Positions 1 through 11,707 of a stretch of DNA of 64,000 nt are shown here, in pieces. The stretch is from the NCBI GenBank assembly GCA_028753945.1, contig JAPNXP010000001.1:4702501-4766500 (forward strand). The letters run 5' to 3'. The translations under genes and the position numbers were made by a program. The first letter of the stretch is position 1. Every line of letters begins with the position of its first letter. The notes under the pieces were generated by a model, which saw nothing but the letters and a program-made list of their open reading frames with translations, made no database searches and was not told where the DNA came from. The stretch comes from Hexactinellida sp. DTS-2022. Taxonomy: Eukaryota > Porifera > Hexactinellida.

Positions 1-3000
1 CCGAGGTCCACATTCAGTCCGCTGATCCCCATCTCATCTAGCTTCATCCAGTCTGGCAGCTTCCCTCTGGTCCAAGCCATCCACTCGAACAGTCCCGGCT
101 CCACCTTAATGCGGACACTCCCCTCTGCGCCTATTCCCTCTAGGATGTGGTGTGCTGTCTGCACACAGCGCAGCGAGGGGGAGGAGAATGCTTGCGTTAA
201 ACGCACGCCCTCTTCGCGCATCCCCTCTCCAGTGATTTTCGACTGGAACTGTCCAATCAGAGTAATCGGGGAATCATTGTTGTATCTCTCGGGGCCTCCC
301 TCCCGCTTGGGTAAGCTGATAGGCATGTTCAGGTTCTTTCTCTCGTAGTTCCCCGCCTTGTCGAAGGAACAGCGAATCCAGTTGTTCCCGAATGTGGCGT
401 CCACACGCTCAGCGTGCCGAAAAATAAATATCCGGTTTGGTCCCTGTGGCTTAGGTACAGGCGAAGGCAGATACTCTGGTGATACTTTAGATGCCTTTTC
501 TGTCTTCTTGACCTCTGTGTAGAGGTGAGCTTTAGAGAGCAGGTCGTCTGACTTGTAAGCGGTCTCCGCCTCCTCGTACTCGTGCGCTTTCTTCTTTATC
601 GTCTTTCTGAACTGAGGCACTACTTCGCGGTGGTTGTACAGGTAGCAGGTCCTGGAAAAAATGTATATACAAGGCTCTCCCGTTATTGATGGATAAAAAT
701 GTGTAATTATTTATGGAAAATGGTATCAATAATGATTATTATTATTATTATTTATTCCTTAACCCCGAAGTGCCGCAAAATATTTACTTAATATATTGGG
801 CCTTGGATTGGATTTACTTATCATACTGTACGTATTAGATTAAGGGCTTACTTATATATCGGCTCACACACTTTTTAATATAAATCCCCGGCTTCGCAAT
901 GAATTTTGATTGTAAAAAATGACTTGCAAAGTGCCTGAGAAAAGTGAGAATTACATAAGAAATTGTGTATATGTAATTCCTTAGATACATATTGAATTAC
1001 TACATTGCCAAGTTGATTTAGCCTGAAATCATAGAGCTCTTATATTTTACTATAACTTTCCTACTATAAATCTTGTTTTGTAGTAAAATATTTAATATTT
1101 AGTATACTGTTATTACTAATGTAATCTTATCAGTCTCAGACCTGTGTAGAACCCAGCAGTCCGACTCGGGTGCAACTTCCACATAGTTCCCTGGAAATAA
1201 TCCACTGATCCCCTTCTGCCAGGAAGTGCCATAGAACCAACCTTTGCTCGTGTCCCTCTGCAAATCTAGCTCTGTCATATAAATGTAATCTTCCTTTAGC
1301 AGTTCCAGATCTTCTTTCTTCTGGGGCGTGTACTCAAACAGCACACGATAGATCTAAACAGAGAGCTAACTTGATTCTAGCGTCTATAGAATCAATTCTT
1401 TAATTTACTTTTTTCCAGAAGTTTGTAAATTGTACTGGTAAAATTACAACATTTGTTGCATTCTCATTTGAAGTATAAAACAAACTTGCTATATATCTAG
1501 TAGTTTATAGGCTAGATTTTACATTGAAATTAAATAGCATTATTGAGCAATAAATGGTTCCAATAAATTAAATGTTTGCTACGTGTATTATAGGTAATAA
1601 TAGGTAGGATAAGATGAAATTGATGGTAGATATACCTTTAGTACAAATTGTGCAATGATGCAAGCTTACCTAATTTCATTTCCTTTACATATACGTGTAC
1701 GTACATAATAGAAAATAATACTATCAATTGCTTGTCAACAGAATTCCTCTCAGCTATTCCTGAATGCTATTGCTCAACGAGTGATACCATATTGCTTAAG
1801 AGTAGGTCTCAGATTTCTTGACTCAATCGAGTATAAATAACGATGTTTTATAGAATTGGTAATTTTAATAAATTTCTTTTCATCATTTTAGTAGGTTTAG
1901 TTAGATAGGGAATTGATTTATAATATGGCATGCGTTACGTTAAAACGATCGATTGATTTGTCTTTCCATGGGGACATGGATACCAACTGCTCCTCTCACA
2001 AACGGTCCAGATGCTCGTCAGTAGCGGGACTCGCTCCCTGGAGGTCTGCAGCCGAGAAGAGGCGGAGGAGGATTCTCCGTCTCAGACAGGAGGCAGCCGA
2101 CACCTGTGAGAGCATCAGAGAGACTCCTGACTACCGACACCTCTTCCCGCAGTCCGACTCCGCTCAGAGTGGAGAGTTCGTCAGGAGCAACTTACAGGAT
2201 GAGGCGAAGCGACTGAAACACCGAAACCAGCTATCCGTGGGTCCTCCCACTCCCCTCACGGTAGCAACGAGTGCCCCCCTCTCCGGCCTCTCGCACTCTC
2301 CTCTCACAAACATCAACTCCGCCAGCTCCGCCTCCTCTCGTGACCAGCCCCTCTTCACCCTGAGACAGGTGGAGACCATCTGCTCCCGGATGTTGCAGGA
2401 GAACGAAGAGCAGCTGCGGGAGCAGTACGGACAGGCTCTAACCGAGAGGCTCAGCGAGCAGTACGACGACTTCCTCAAGTTCACACACGACCACATTCAG
2501 AAACAGTTCTCTAACACAACTTGCTCCTACATCATGTAATACGATCCCATCAGTGATAATTGGAAAGCATCTTTTACGTTGATTTATGATTATTGTCTTG
2601 TCTAAATTGCAATTTCTTCTTATCTTGAAAGCAGACCTTCATATCACGTTATTTTAACACTTTGTATTTATAATTCTTAACTAAATTGTATGTATCACAA
2701 TGTTATTGTATGGAATAATTATGTGTACTTCAATTAATGATGAAGTGTTGCAAATTACTTCATAAGTCATCATTTATGTACTAGGCCCAGGGCCCTGCGA
2801 GATCATATTAATGTGGCCAGGTCAAACCTGGATATTACATAATACCTTCCAGTCTCCAGATAGATATTTTGAGTTCAAGCAAACCTATTCTGTTTTCAAC
2901 TTCACAATCCCTGATTCTTGATTTGTGTATTCATCACACAGTTATACGTTTATTCATCTTGTTTGCAAATTAACTATAACTATACATGAACCCAAGGGAA

Positions 3001-6000
3001 CTCCAGGATATGCAACTGTTTTACTATATTAATTAATATTGTTTATACGAACACCGAGCGAGTGAACATTTTAGACATTCTACCCCTCTAGAAACGTGTA
3101 CACTGCATTTTCGGCACGCGTACAGGGATTTGTATAGACTAAGTTGGCAGGTATTATACTATTATCTAAGAACAATTGTCTTTACTTAGGTATATTCTGA
3201 ATCACTGAATCATACTTGGGAAGACTAATTAGATAATTGAGTAGTACAAAATAATCAGAGTATTAAACGCTTCTGCTCCGCGCTCTTTGTCTCAAAAAGA
3301 GCGCACTTCCATTTCCGTTCCGAAATTTCAAAAGAAGCGCGCCCTTTTTGTATTTACCAGGATACCATTTATATATTAAAGGAAATTGGGCAATTGGATG
3401 ATAATAATAATTTTATTGTGGCTTATATCTTCAAATGTTGTATGTCCTGGTACCACTAGATTCCACCATTCAGTCAACCCCCAATTTTGGGCTAATATAC
3501 GCAAAAATCAAAATTTTATCATAATTTCTCAGCAATTGTTAATAGTAAATATGAGCGCACTCCCGTGAGCGCTCCGCAAAAATGTGGCGTGGCGCTCCTT
3601 TAATACTTTGAATATAATGTATTTATGATAAAGCTATATTATTAAATCTCGATTGTTGTGTGTGCGTGAGTGTGTGTTTATCCGGATTGAATTAAAGTGA
3701 TGGGGGAATAGAAACCGCAGTTATATATGAGATATAAACTAACTTTCAAATGATACAATAGGTAAACAAGTATGCTGATTTCGAATTTCGCATTTATAAA
3801 TTTCTAATATGAATATTTATTGTTGTTGTTTACAAAAAAAGGTAAACAAATTGATGAAATTCAAAATCAACCTAGAATTAGCTTTCAACGGGTATTATAG
3901 GTAAACAAGTAAGCTGAACAAGCATTTATACATTTAGAATATGAAAAACAAGTTAAATCTATGGAAATATTATAAAGGAATGTATATAACGTCCCTTTCT
4001 ACCATTTTCCATGGCAGAAAGGATGAGGAGTAAGGTTGCACAGCTGCCGTTAACTTGAGGTGCATAGCACCGATCTGTCGTAAAGCGATCGAGACCGAAG
4101 GGCTCGTAATACGTAAAATCAGGGACATTGTGACATGATTGTGATAGCCCGGAACTCCAGGTTAACTCTAGCAGTTGGCCCAGGTAATCAGAAGAAGTTT
4201 ATACGAGCAGTCTATCCGATATACTACTGTATGTTGTTAAGATCTTTAAAGATAATTGAAAAACCGCTCGCTGGAAACAATATACGTACAGTAGAACCTC
4301 GTTAGTAAGACCACCGTTGATGCGAACACTATTTCAGTCCCCTTCAATGCCTTCTCAATACAAATTATATTGGTTAATAAATACGAATTTCGGACAAGGC
4401 GAACGCATTTTGACGGTCCCCTGGCGTTCGTACTAACTAGGTTCTACTGTATATCGTCTGTCCATTAAGCGGAGCTGAGTCGACTATATATACTGATAGT
4501 TTTGAACAACCTCATGCTAGCTACATTACTCAAATATAGAATTACAGATTATTACACCCAAACATAATGACTTGCTTTCTTAACCAAATTGATTCCCCTA
4601 AATGATTAGTACGGTAGTAATTAATTCAAAGAATTATTTATTAGTTTTTGTATAGCTAACAGATTTCAATCATATGGATAGTCATCTTAACTCTTAACAG
4701 ACGATAAAAGCACGTCTTGATGGTGATTTCACCACTACGTATTTAATTACTTTATTCATGGCATTAATAATTACTGAGTAATAATAATCTAATCTAGTGA
4801 GTGTTGAATTAATGGATCGCGAATTTGATATGAAAGCTGATAAGGTATTCTTTGGGGGAAATATATTCACTCTTGAATGAATTGTCCTAGAGTAGGATCA
4901 GTAGCAGTTAAGAAAATATCTCTGCTTTGGGTCCGCTATCCTCCTTTGTAATGCAGTTTGTTGGAGAGCCAACTGAAATTATTTATCTAAAGTTCTAAAC
5001 AAGTAATCTCTCTTCCCTGGATTCATTGAACCAACATGCTATTTTGAGGGCATACCAGGTGTGTAGACATTGGTGCTTACTATTTCCAAACAGCTGATGA
5101 TGAATATAATTCACTGCGACCACAAATCTGAGATTCTCAAAAGTGGTTCCATTGGACTCGCAATGGTTGATTACCCCATATACAACCCAAATACGTAATA
5201 ACAATAGGAGGCATAGTTTATCCTATAATTAAATTTATAAACTGGCCTTCTATTTTTTTGGCCTTCTCGGTGACATACACGGCCGTATATTAAGTAGGCC
5301 ATGCTGCGAGGTTAGTAAGGCTCTTACACCAAATGAGGATTGTCCCAGTCATTGGTGTATTTTATATGGTTGGGATCCGGAAATATTACCGAATCTTCCG
5401 AAATTGAACGCCGAAATAATCAATACCGAATCTGCTTTAATTCCTACATATTATTATCTCCACTCAAAGTTCCCATTCTTCTTGGGGTAACCACAAGGTG
5501 TTTGAATTAATTGACACAACTGGTCTGTGTGTAGTTAAGGGCGACAGCTATGCAGATAGGCAGCCAGTTTTCTGAAAAATTGAAAAACGATTGCCCCTAT
5601 GAGGTATTTTTTAAATAAATTAATCAAAATTACATTATAATCTGTATTTTTGTATAGTTTATACAATCCAACTTTGCAGATGCATACCCCAATTGATTTA
5701 AATTGTAACTTATACGTTTTCCCAAAGCAATATTTTATAAATCTTATTAGCATTCCAAAGACCAAAAGGAATTCTAATTAATAAGATACGACAAAATTAT
5801 TCGACCACATTTATTTCGTGTGATGTATTTTAATAAATTACTTATTATCAGATCTGCATATGCTTCATATATATCTTTAATTTTATAATTAATCAGTTTA
5901 GGACTAAGAGAGACATTTATGACATAAGGGAGACAGTCGTCCACGTTGTTTAGGTAGAAATAATACATAATAGTTCATTCAATAGTATTATAACTTATAA

Positions 6001-9000
6001 GTAATAATAATTCAATAAATCTAAAGTTTAAACATTATGGATTATTGTCAATTCCTTGGCAAAACGTGTTCCGCAAAAATGGCATGGTTTCAATTTCATA
6101 CAGGGGGTTGTAGGGGGGGGCATTTCCCCCCCCTAAAAAATCACTTACACTACGAAGTTTAATTTATGCCCCCTCCTTAAGAACATACATATCCCAGAGT
6201 GCCCTCCTTAAGAACATACATATCCCAGAGTGCCCTCCTTAAGAACATACATATCCCAGAGTGCCCTCCTTAAGAACATACATATCCCAGAGTGCCCCCC
6301 TTGATAATTTATATAACCCAGATTGCCCCTCTTGTATGCAAATTCTGTATGAAACACTGAATGGATACCACTTTAACACGTGGCGCATCCAGATTGTCTC
6401 AATATTTTCTCTGTGTCATCTGATAAATTATCGTCGCAACTGTTGGAAACACCTTCATAAATTTTGATAACGCTTTGTTACCCGATGCGCAATACTAGTT
6501 CTTTTTTCGAACACCATTCTTCGGGGTTAGATCATGGATTTATCAGCCTTGGAAATCCTTATTTGGAAGAAGAATATAAATTGCGAATTACTGCTCAACC
6601 CCTAAAAGTTGCTATAATGAGATGGGGAATGATCTATAGGTTTAGGGCTTATAGCTATAGCTTGGACAGCAACAGGTAAAAGCAAAGTTGATATGATTAA
6701 CAATGATAAAGCTATCAAAGCTATCAAAGCTATCAAAGCTATCAATATCCTCTCAAAACTCCATATTCACTGCCATGGTAGAGAACAACATAATGAGCGA
6801 TTGAACAAGAGGCTGAGGAAATGCATTAGGATTACAGCAAGTATTACGTTAACCTGATATTTTTGGTCCAAAAACAGTTAAAAAAGCCGATAGTATTGTA
6901 CAAAACCGATGGAATTTCTATGTTAGAAACATCTGCAACAAAAAACGTACAAAAACCCCATTAGTAAAAACAGTATAAAAAACTCGATGTCGACTGTACA
7001 ATCATTCTATAATTATAAATTTATCTAAATAATGCCCCCCCCCCCAAATAATTTTGGGTGGCTACGCCCATGTTGGCAAGTACGTAATAATTAAATATAC
7101 TATGTCGAGTTATTGGTAGAAGGAATTCTAATTTACAATATTCTTAATAATTGATCCACGAGAAATTAAAGGCTCGAATATTTTGTCCTCTGAGTGTATT
7201 TATAATTCCAGTTGTATTTTGTGATTTTAAATTGTTATCCAGAGTGTGAGTATTGTTAGATAAGAAATATCCCACAAGATATGGCATGCGTTACGTTAAA
7301 ACGATCGATTGATTTGTCTTTCCACGGGGACATGGATACCAACTGCTCCTCTCACAAACGGTCCAGATGCTCGTCAGTAGCGGGACTCGCTCCCTGGAGG
7401 TCTGCAGCCGAGAAGAGGCGGAGGAGGATTCTCCGTCTCAGACAGGAGGCAGCCGACACCTGTGAGAGCATCAGAGAGACTCCTGACTACCGACACCTCT
7501 TCCCGCAGTCCGACTCCGCTCAGAGTGGAGAGTTCGTCAGGAGCAACTTACAGGATGAGGCGAAGCGACTGAAACACCGAAACCAGCTATCCGTGGGTCT
7601 TCCCACTCCCCTCACGGTAGCAACGAGTGCCCCCCTCTCCGGCCTCTCTCACTCTCCTCTCACAAACATCAACTCCGCCAGCTCCGCCTCCTCTCGTGAC
7701 CAGCCCCTCTTCACCCTGAGACAGGTGGAGACCATCTGCTCCCGGATGTTGCAGGAGAACGAAGAGCAGCTGCGGGAGCAGTACGGACAGGCTCTGTCCG
7801 AGAGGCTCAGCGAGCAGTACGACGACTTCCTCAAGTTCACACACGACCACATTCAGAAACAGTTCTCTAACACAACTTGCTCCTACATCATGTAAGAGCT
7901 AAGTAGCTGCAGAGTTATTAAAGCAGATTTTCTATTTTAAATGTTAAAATGGAGCACCTGTAGAAATACTTATTATCCATTATTTATAATTAGGTTTATT
8001 GGCAAATGCTCTTATCGCTACAACTTTTAACAGTGCTATGGGATAGATGTGTGATTATTTTATGCCAGATTATTTGACATTAATTAAACTTGATTGTAAC
8101 TTCAAAACATATTTTGGTATCGATATCCGTGACCTTCGTTATATATATAACGAAGGTCACGCGATATCTTTTGTTTAATAATGTCAATAGTTGACGTTAA
8201 TAGCAGAGCTTTAGGTGATCATCAAAAAAATGATCGCCGATCCGATCTAGATCGTTTTTGCAATCTTTTACTACGTATGTTAACAATGTAAAAAAAATTA
8301 ACGAAAAATTGAATTAGTTCAGAAATATTCCGAATTCTTACTATTTGGTCTGATCCCTGATAAAAATAAGATGGCCGATCCTACTCCGATCGTAAAAAAG
8401 ATCGTGATCGGGTGATCAAAGATCGTCCGAGCCTAAAGCACTAATTATATATACTGTATAATATAACACCATATAATATTATTTATTAATTCACCCAAAG
8501 TGACTTCAAATCGAATCGAATTACTTTAAACGAACGATGATCCAATTCTATAACAAACCTTATTATTATACCACACTTTAAAGGAAATTAATTTCTACCT
8601 TAATAAGTACTACAGTTGGGAGCCGCTTAATCGGGACGTCTCAGCCCGGTAATCAGCATTTGTCCCAATTAACCCATTTACGAATTGCACATAAGATACA
8701 TGGAACCTATGAATTATGAATTTTAGCCTCTTCTTCTGCTTATTGGGATCTCATCGCCCAAAAAACTGACGATTCAAAGTTTTCCTTTGTTGATTAAGAT
8801 TATATCTCCCGATTTAATGGATGTGTAGCCTATTATATTAACAACTCACTTTATAATGCAAAATAAGGTTTCCCATCAGATTGTCCCGATTATCCGTCTC
8901 CCAATTACCGCTCCCACTGTGTTATTATAAATTAGCTACATCTACTAAATCTACTAACATTGTTAATCTTTTATTTTTTATGAAAATATTTTCAATAGTC

Positions 9001-11190
9001 TAGCACACTACACAAATAAATATTAGTTTTTTGCCTATTTGTATACAATATTTTGGACATCAACGAATATTCGTTCTAGCCACAGTTTAATAAAGTACAG
9101 CTCTACTCGGAATTAAATATTATTTCCAAGGCAAGCTAAGTATTCATACTCTACTCCAGGGCTCTTCAATTAGTTTTAACCCCGGGCCACTTTTGGAAAA
9201 TCAGGCAAAGCCCCCGGGCCACTATTCATTGATCTTCTACAATACTTAACATTACCAAATATACGCGGCGGCCCACTTTTGGCCCGCGCCCGCTAATTGA
9301 AGAGGCCTGCTCTACTCAATCTGTCTATAATCTGGTATAACCACTTCATTATTATAGCATGAGCTGAAATAGACAGATTATATCAGTTATAATATTATTA
9401 AGCATGGAACTCTCCAGCATTGGTCTCCTCTCACTGGTCGCGGTCTTATGGGGCGTAACGAACCCCCTCCTGAGGTTGACTAGCAGCGGAATGAAGAATA
9501 AAGAGAGCGACACTCTACCCGGACAGGTCGGATCAGACCTCCTGTACCTACTCACGAATGTTAGCTATTGGGCGGTGTTCTGCCTGAACCAACTCGGGTC
9601 TCTCATATTCTACTGGACACTGGGCGAGTCCCGCTCTCCACCGCTGTCCCCCTGGCTAACTCAGGCACCCTCGTGATCTCCCTGCTAGCTGAGGAGTGTA
9701 TTGGCACGAAAATCAACAGACTTCACTCGTATACAGGAATTGTATTCGTTTCTATTGGAATCTATCTTTGCATGTTGTAACCAGTTCTAGTTATAATATT
9801 ATTTATTGTTATTTCTATGCCATCTTGTAGGCTCCGAACTTGACTCCAATTATACTGTGACCTATTTCCTCGGATCATAACCGTTGCAATTATTAATTAT
9901 TAGATAGAGGTTTAATTAAGTGTTCTTATTTCCCCTATTTTTGAAGCGAGCTGCGGCATTTTATTTAATTAACAGGTGGCACATATATAATATAGTGTAT
10001 TACCTCGGAGTTGGCAAGTCTAGGATCTCGAGAGTAAAGTCTCATCTCCCAATTTGCGGGGGCCTGGTAGTTAATCTTCTTACTGAGCTGATCCAGCTGC
10101 AGTCTGTGCTCATGTAAGAACTTAAATGCTAGCGTCAGATGCAGCTGCTTCTTGTGAGGTTCCACTTCCATATCTGTAGGCAGTAGTCTTTATTACAGTA
10201 CATAATGGATTTAGTGATAATTTTGTCGCTTTAGGTGTGTCCCCGAAGCCCGAGCAAATTCCATACACATTTTATTGGTTATAGTGAATGATTATTGGAT
10301 ATAGTGATATATTTGATATACAGTAGTGATAAATTTGGCCAAAATTCCCATGTCCCCACCATTATCACTATATCCATTATGAACTGTATCAAAGTAAAGT
10401 GCCACGACACTAATTCCGGTGTCGAAACTTATTGGATGATAAAATTAAGCATTATTCTGAATATTACAGATTTTCTGATAAATTCATTGCAAACAAAGGT
10501 CCTTCCGAAAAGTGGTATGACGGAGAATTTACAGTATTCGAATGCGCTCTGGCGCACTGCACCAGTATTTCTTGTATGATTTGGCGAAGCCGTACCAGTT
10601 AAAAATCTTACGGAGGGGATTTATTCTTACAACCTGTCTACAATCTGTACAGCTTTAAAGGTACAAATAATCATTAAATGATCAATGAATTGTTCAATTT
10701 CGAACAGACAGAGGTGGTACAGCAAAGTTGGCCATCCTGAAAAGTCTTATGGCACTCGCCGCCCCTGATAAGTATAACTTTGATTATCCAAATTCGTTGG
10801 GACAAGTCGAACATGTTCGGATAATCTACAGTTCGGATAATTTAAGACTGAACTAATTTATGGAATAACATTAGGACCAGCAGGTGCTAGGTGTGTTCGG
10901 ATAATCGAGGTTGCACTCGTATAATCAGATTTGCTAAATTGGAACATAATATGTTTAGCATAAAAGTATACATTGAATTAACTAACTTGCGTACCTAATT
11001 TGGAGACTTCATGAGCGAATTCACAGAGCATATTCTTGAACCAATCAGCCGTGTTGTCATCTAACAGCAGTCCAAAGTACTTGTCTGCCTTGTAAGGCTG
11101 TAGATTAAATGACTTTGGTGCAGAAGCGAGGTATTTGTCGAACACCTGTTGCATTATGTGTACACATTTCGCCATTTGGGAATCTTTGCA
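1..11190 (-). CDS. UBASH3: UBASH3 (STS-type) phosphatase, 3' part of gene, four exons seen
   Basis: This is a member of the UBASH3A/B (STS-1/2) family, which in vertebrates damps tyrosine-kinase signalling. Exons on the minus strand are 11190-10995, 10173-10004, 1353-1142 and 651-1 (running off the window). All have GT-AG borders and join in phase. The first two carry part of the 2H phosphoesterase domain, including the second H-x-T motif (HLTLA). The third is an SH3 domain (FEYTPQ to GLFPGNY). The last is the histidine-phosphatase domain, with RHAER, SPSLRCVQTAH and VEPGLFEW, matching UBASH3B closely. The catalytic His is kept, but the usual RHG reads RHA. The second catalytic His would lie beyond position 1. 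The exon with the first 2H motif and the N-terminal UBA domain were not found up to 12595, so they lie further away or are lost. The 8.65-kb intron 1354-10003 hosts three plus-strand genes. Confidence 0.9.
652..1141 (-). other. UBASH3 intron between SH3 and phosphatase exons
   Basis: A 490-base AT-rich intron. The donor is at 1141-1140 (GT on the minus strand) and the acceptor is a pyrimidine tract ending in AG at 653-652. I see no gene or recognisable element in it. Confidence 0.75.
1925..2539 (+). CDS. akirin: Akirin, copy 1 (single exon)
   Basis: Akirins are small nuclear proteins that bridge transcription factors such as NF-kB to SWI/SNF chromatin remodellers and also help proteasome nuclear import. 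The 204-residue product starts MACVTLKRS, the family's N-terminal signature. It has a basic cluster (EKRRRRILRLRQ) near residue 40. It ends in the conserved C-terminal block QPLFTLRQVETIC to YDDFLKFTHDHI, finishing SYIM where vertebrates have SYVS. An in-frame ATG four codons upstream (1913) exists, but the family start is at 1925. The gene has no introns and lies antisense within a UBASH3 intron. Its coding sequence differs from copy 2 (7281-7895) by five substitutions, two of them amino-acid changes (P/L and T/S), while the flanks are unrelated. Confidence 0.93.
   Translation: MACVTLKRSIDLSFHGDMDTNCSSHKRSRCSSVAGLAPWRSAAEKRRRRILRLRQEAADTCESIRETPDYRHLFPQSDSAQSGEFVRSNLQDEAKRLKHRNQLSVGPPTPLTVATSAPLSGLSHSPLTNINSASSASSRDQPLFTLRQVETICSRMLQENEEQLREQYGQALTERLSEQYDDFLKFTHDHIQKQFSNTTCSYIM
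3636..4111 (+). mobile_element. Helitron-like non-autonomous element
   Basis: The 5' end is CTATATTATTAAATCTCG followed by a GT-rich tract, and the 3' end is GACCGAAGGGCTCGTA. The same two ends recur at 55330-56439 (plus strand) and at 11708-12091, 20600-21167 and 21168-21911 (minus strand). The 5' motif resembles the TCTMTAYTA start of Helitrons. The element has no terminal inverted repeats and no coding capacity. Confidence 0.6.
4289..4449. mobile_element. pogo-like MITE (161 bp)
   Basis: The terminal inverted repeats are CAGTAGAACCTCGTTAGTA and its complement ending AGGTTCTACTG. TA dinucleotides flank both ends, as expected for Tc1/mariner-type insertion. It has no coding capacity. Relatives are at 21953-22100, 24699-25542, 34328-34511 and 35230-35410. 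Confidence 0.75.
6169..6298. repeat. Tandem repeat, about 31-bp unit, four copies
   Basis: Four near-identical head-to-tail copies of a unit beginning CCTCCTTAAGAACATACAT. A diverged fifth copy follows (about 6297-6330). Confidence 0.85.
7281..7895 (+). CDS. akirin: Akirin, copy 2 (single exon)
   Basis: A second intact, intronless akirin of 204 residues. It has the MACVTLKRS start, the basic cluster and the QPLFTLRQ / KFTHDHI C-terminal block. It differs from copy 1 at five nucleotides in 615. Similarity begins at the start codon (only an AT precedes it in both) and stops at TAA; upstream and downstream sequence does not align. There is no poly(A) tail or target-site duplication to mark a simple retrocopy. 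Both copies are open and conserved, so both may be expressed. Like copy 1 it lies antisense in the UBASH3 intron. Confidence 0.93.
   Translation: MACVTLKRSIDLSFHGDMDTNCSSHKRSRCSSVAGLAPWRSAAEKRRRRILRLRQEAADTCESIRETPDYRHLFPQSDSAQSGEFVRSNLQDEAKRLKHRNQLSVGLPTPLTVATSAPLSGLSHSPLTNINSASSASSRDQPLFTLRQVETICSRMLQENEEQLREQYGQALSERLSEQYDDFLKFTHDHIQKQFSNTTCSYIM
8122..8168. repeat. Long hairpin (perfect core)
   Basis: GTGACCTTCGTTATATATAT runs into its own complement AACGAAGGTCAC, with GATATC at both ends. This is a near-perfect palindrome of about 47 bases with one mismatch pair. Confidence 0.85.
8613..8919. mobile_element. MITE with CAGTTGGGAGCGG-type ends
   Basis: The left end is CAGTTGGGAGCCGCTTAATC and the right end is the imperfect complement ending CCGCTCCCACTG. 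TA precedes the left end. It is probably a diverged pogo-like family. Confidence 0.55.
9157..9309. mobile_element. hAT-type MITE with 8-bp target duplication
   Basis: The ends are CAGGGCTCTTCAATTAG and its near complement CTAATTGAAGAGGCCTG. A perfect 8-bp direct repeat CTCTACTC flanks the element at 9149-9156 and 9310-9317, diagnostic of hAT insertion. It is 153 bp long and non-coding. Confidence 0.85.
9404..9780 (+). pseudogene. TMEM234: TMEM234-like membrane protein, frame-broken
   Basis: TMEM234 is a small four-helix membrane protein of the EamA/DMT-like group; a role in the kidney filtration barrier has been reported in vertebrates. From 9404 the frame reads MELSSIGLLSLVAVLWGVTN and continues to NQLGSLIFYWTLG, matching the N-terminal half. 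The C-terminal half (STAVPLANSGTLVISLLAEE to SIGIYLCML) is in another frame ending at 9780. The break lies around 9620-9640. No GT-AG intron fits there, and one missing base would explain it. This is either a real frameshift or an assembly error. It is intronless and lies antisense in the UBASH3 intron. Confidence 0.8.
10174..10994 (-). other. UBASH3 intron with decayed repeats
   Basis: This intron splits the 2H domain. It holds a repeat related to 46140-46350 (10490-10745; both contain AAAGTGGTA and TTCGAATG blocks) and a decayed pogo-like sequence (about 10780-10925) with GGATAATC words. No gene is seen. Confidence 0.6.
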
Positions 11191-11273
11191 CTATAAATAT
11201 CATCGTTACTTGAAAAGAATCAGTAGAAAATATCAAGAAAATCAAGTTTCAAATTGAAATTTAAGCTAGATTT

Positions 11274-11573
11274 AACAGTGCTCTCAAATTAGGTGGTTTG
11301 GTGGCTGTAGCCACCAAAAATATTTTTTAAGCCAAATTTTGCCTTCGGTGGCTTAACTAATTCACCATAAATTGTGAATTATTTGACTTTATGTACTAGA
11401 TTATATTTTTCTTTGCATTATTTGTTAGTAATATCAGTGTTGTTTTACTGCATCAGAAGTTTGTTTAACCATCAGTAGTTTGTTAAAAGGGCGTTGTTTA
11501 TTCTTTAGCCACCAGAAAAAGTGAGGTGGTGGCTTAATTAGCCACCATCAAAATTTCATTTTGTCGAGCACTG
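11274..11573. mobile_element. hAT-like MITE
   Basis: The ends are CAGTGCTC and GAGCACTG, with internal complementary blocks GGTGGCTGTAGCCACC and GGTGGCTTAATTAGCCACC. The flanks CTAGATTT and CTAGATTA (11266-11273 and 11574-11581) look like an 8-bp target duplication with one mismatch. Confidence 0.6.
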
Positions 11574-11707
11574 CTAGATTACCCCTTCCTGTATGGGCGC
11601 TTGGCGGCAGATTACCCGAATCACTTTATTTATATAATATGTATTTACTATTTAGTAACTTCATATTCTTATTTTACAACAAAAATATTAATATTAGAAA
11701 TATAAAA

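Larger units (their letters stand above)
2540..7280. other. Interval between akirin copies (inside UBASH3 intron)
   Basis: About 4.7 kb without a convincing gene. It holds a Helitron-like element (3636-4111), a pogo-like MITE (4289-4449), a 31-bp tandem repeat (6169-6298), and two C/G-homopolymer stretches near 6108-6133 and 7033-7046 that may mark the ends of a decayed element. Two stretches near 3270-3350 and 3553-3600 share a GAGCGC-type motif. The short open frames here look random. Confidence 0.6.
7896..9403. other. Interval between akirin copy 2 and TMEM234
   Basis: No gene is seen. It contains a 47-base near-perfect hairpin (8122-8168), a GATC-rich stretch (8215-8430) with repeated GATCG words, an inverted-repeat element (8613-8919) and a hAT MITE (9157-9309). 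Confidence 0.6.

Noticed and set aside
5091-5160. CTGATGATGA as another hammerhead core
   Set aside because: No GAAA box, stem II or cleavage triplet at suitable spacing.
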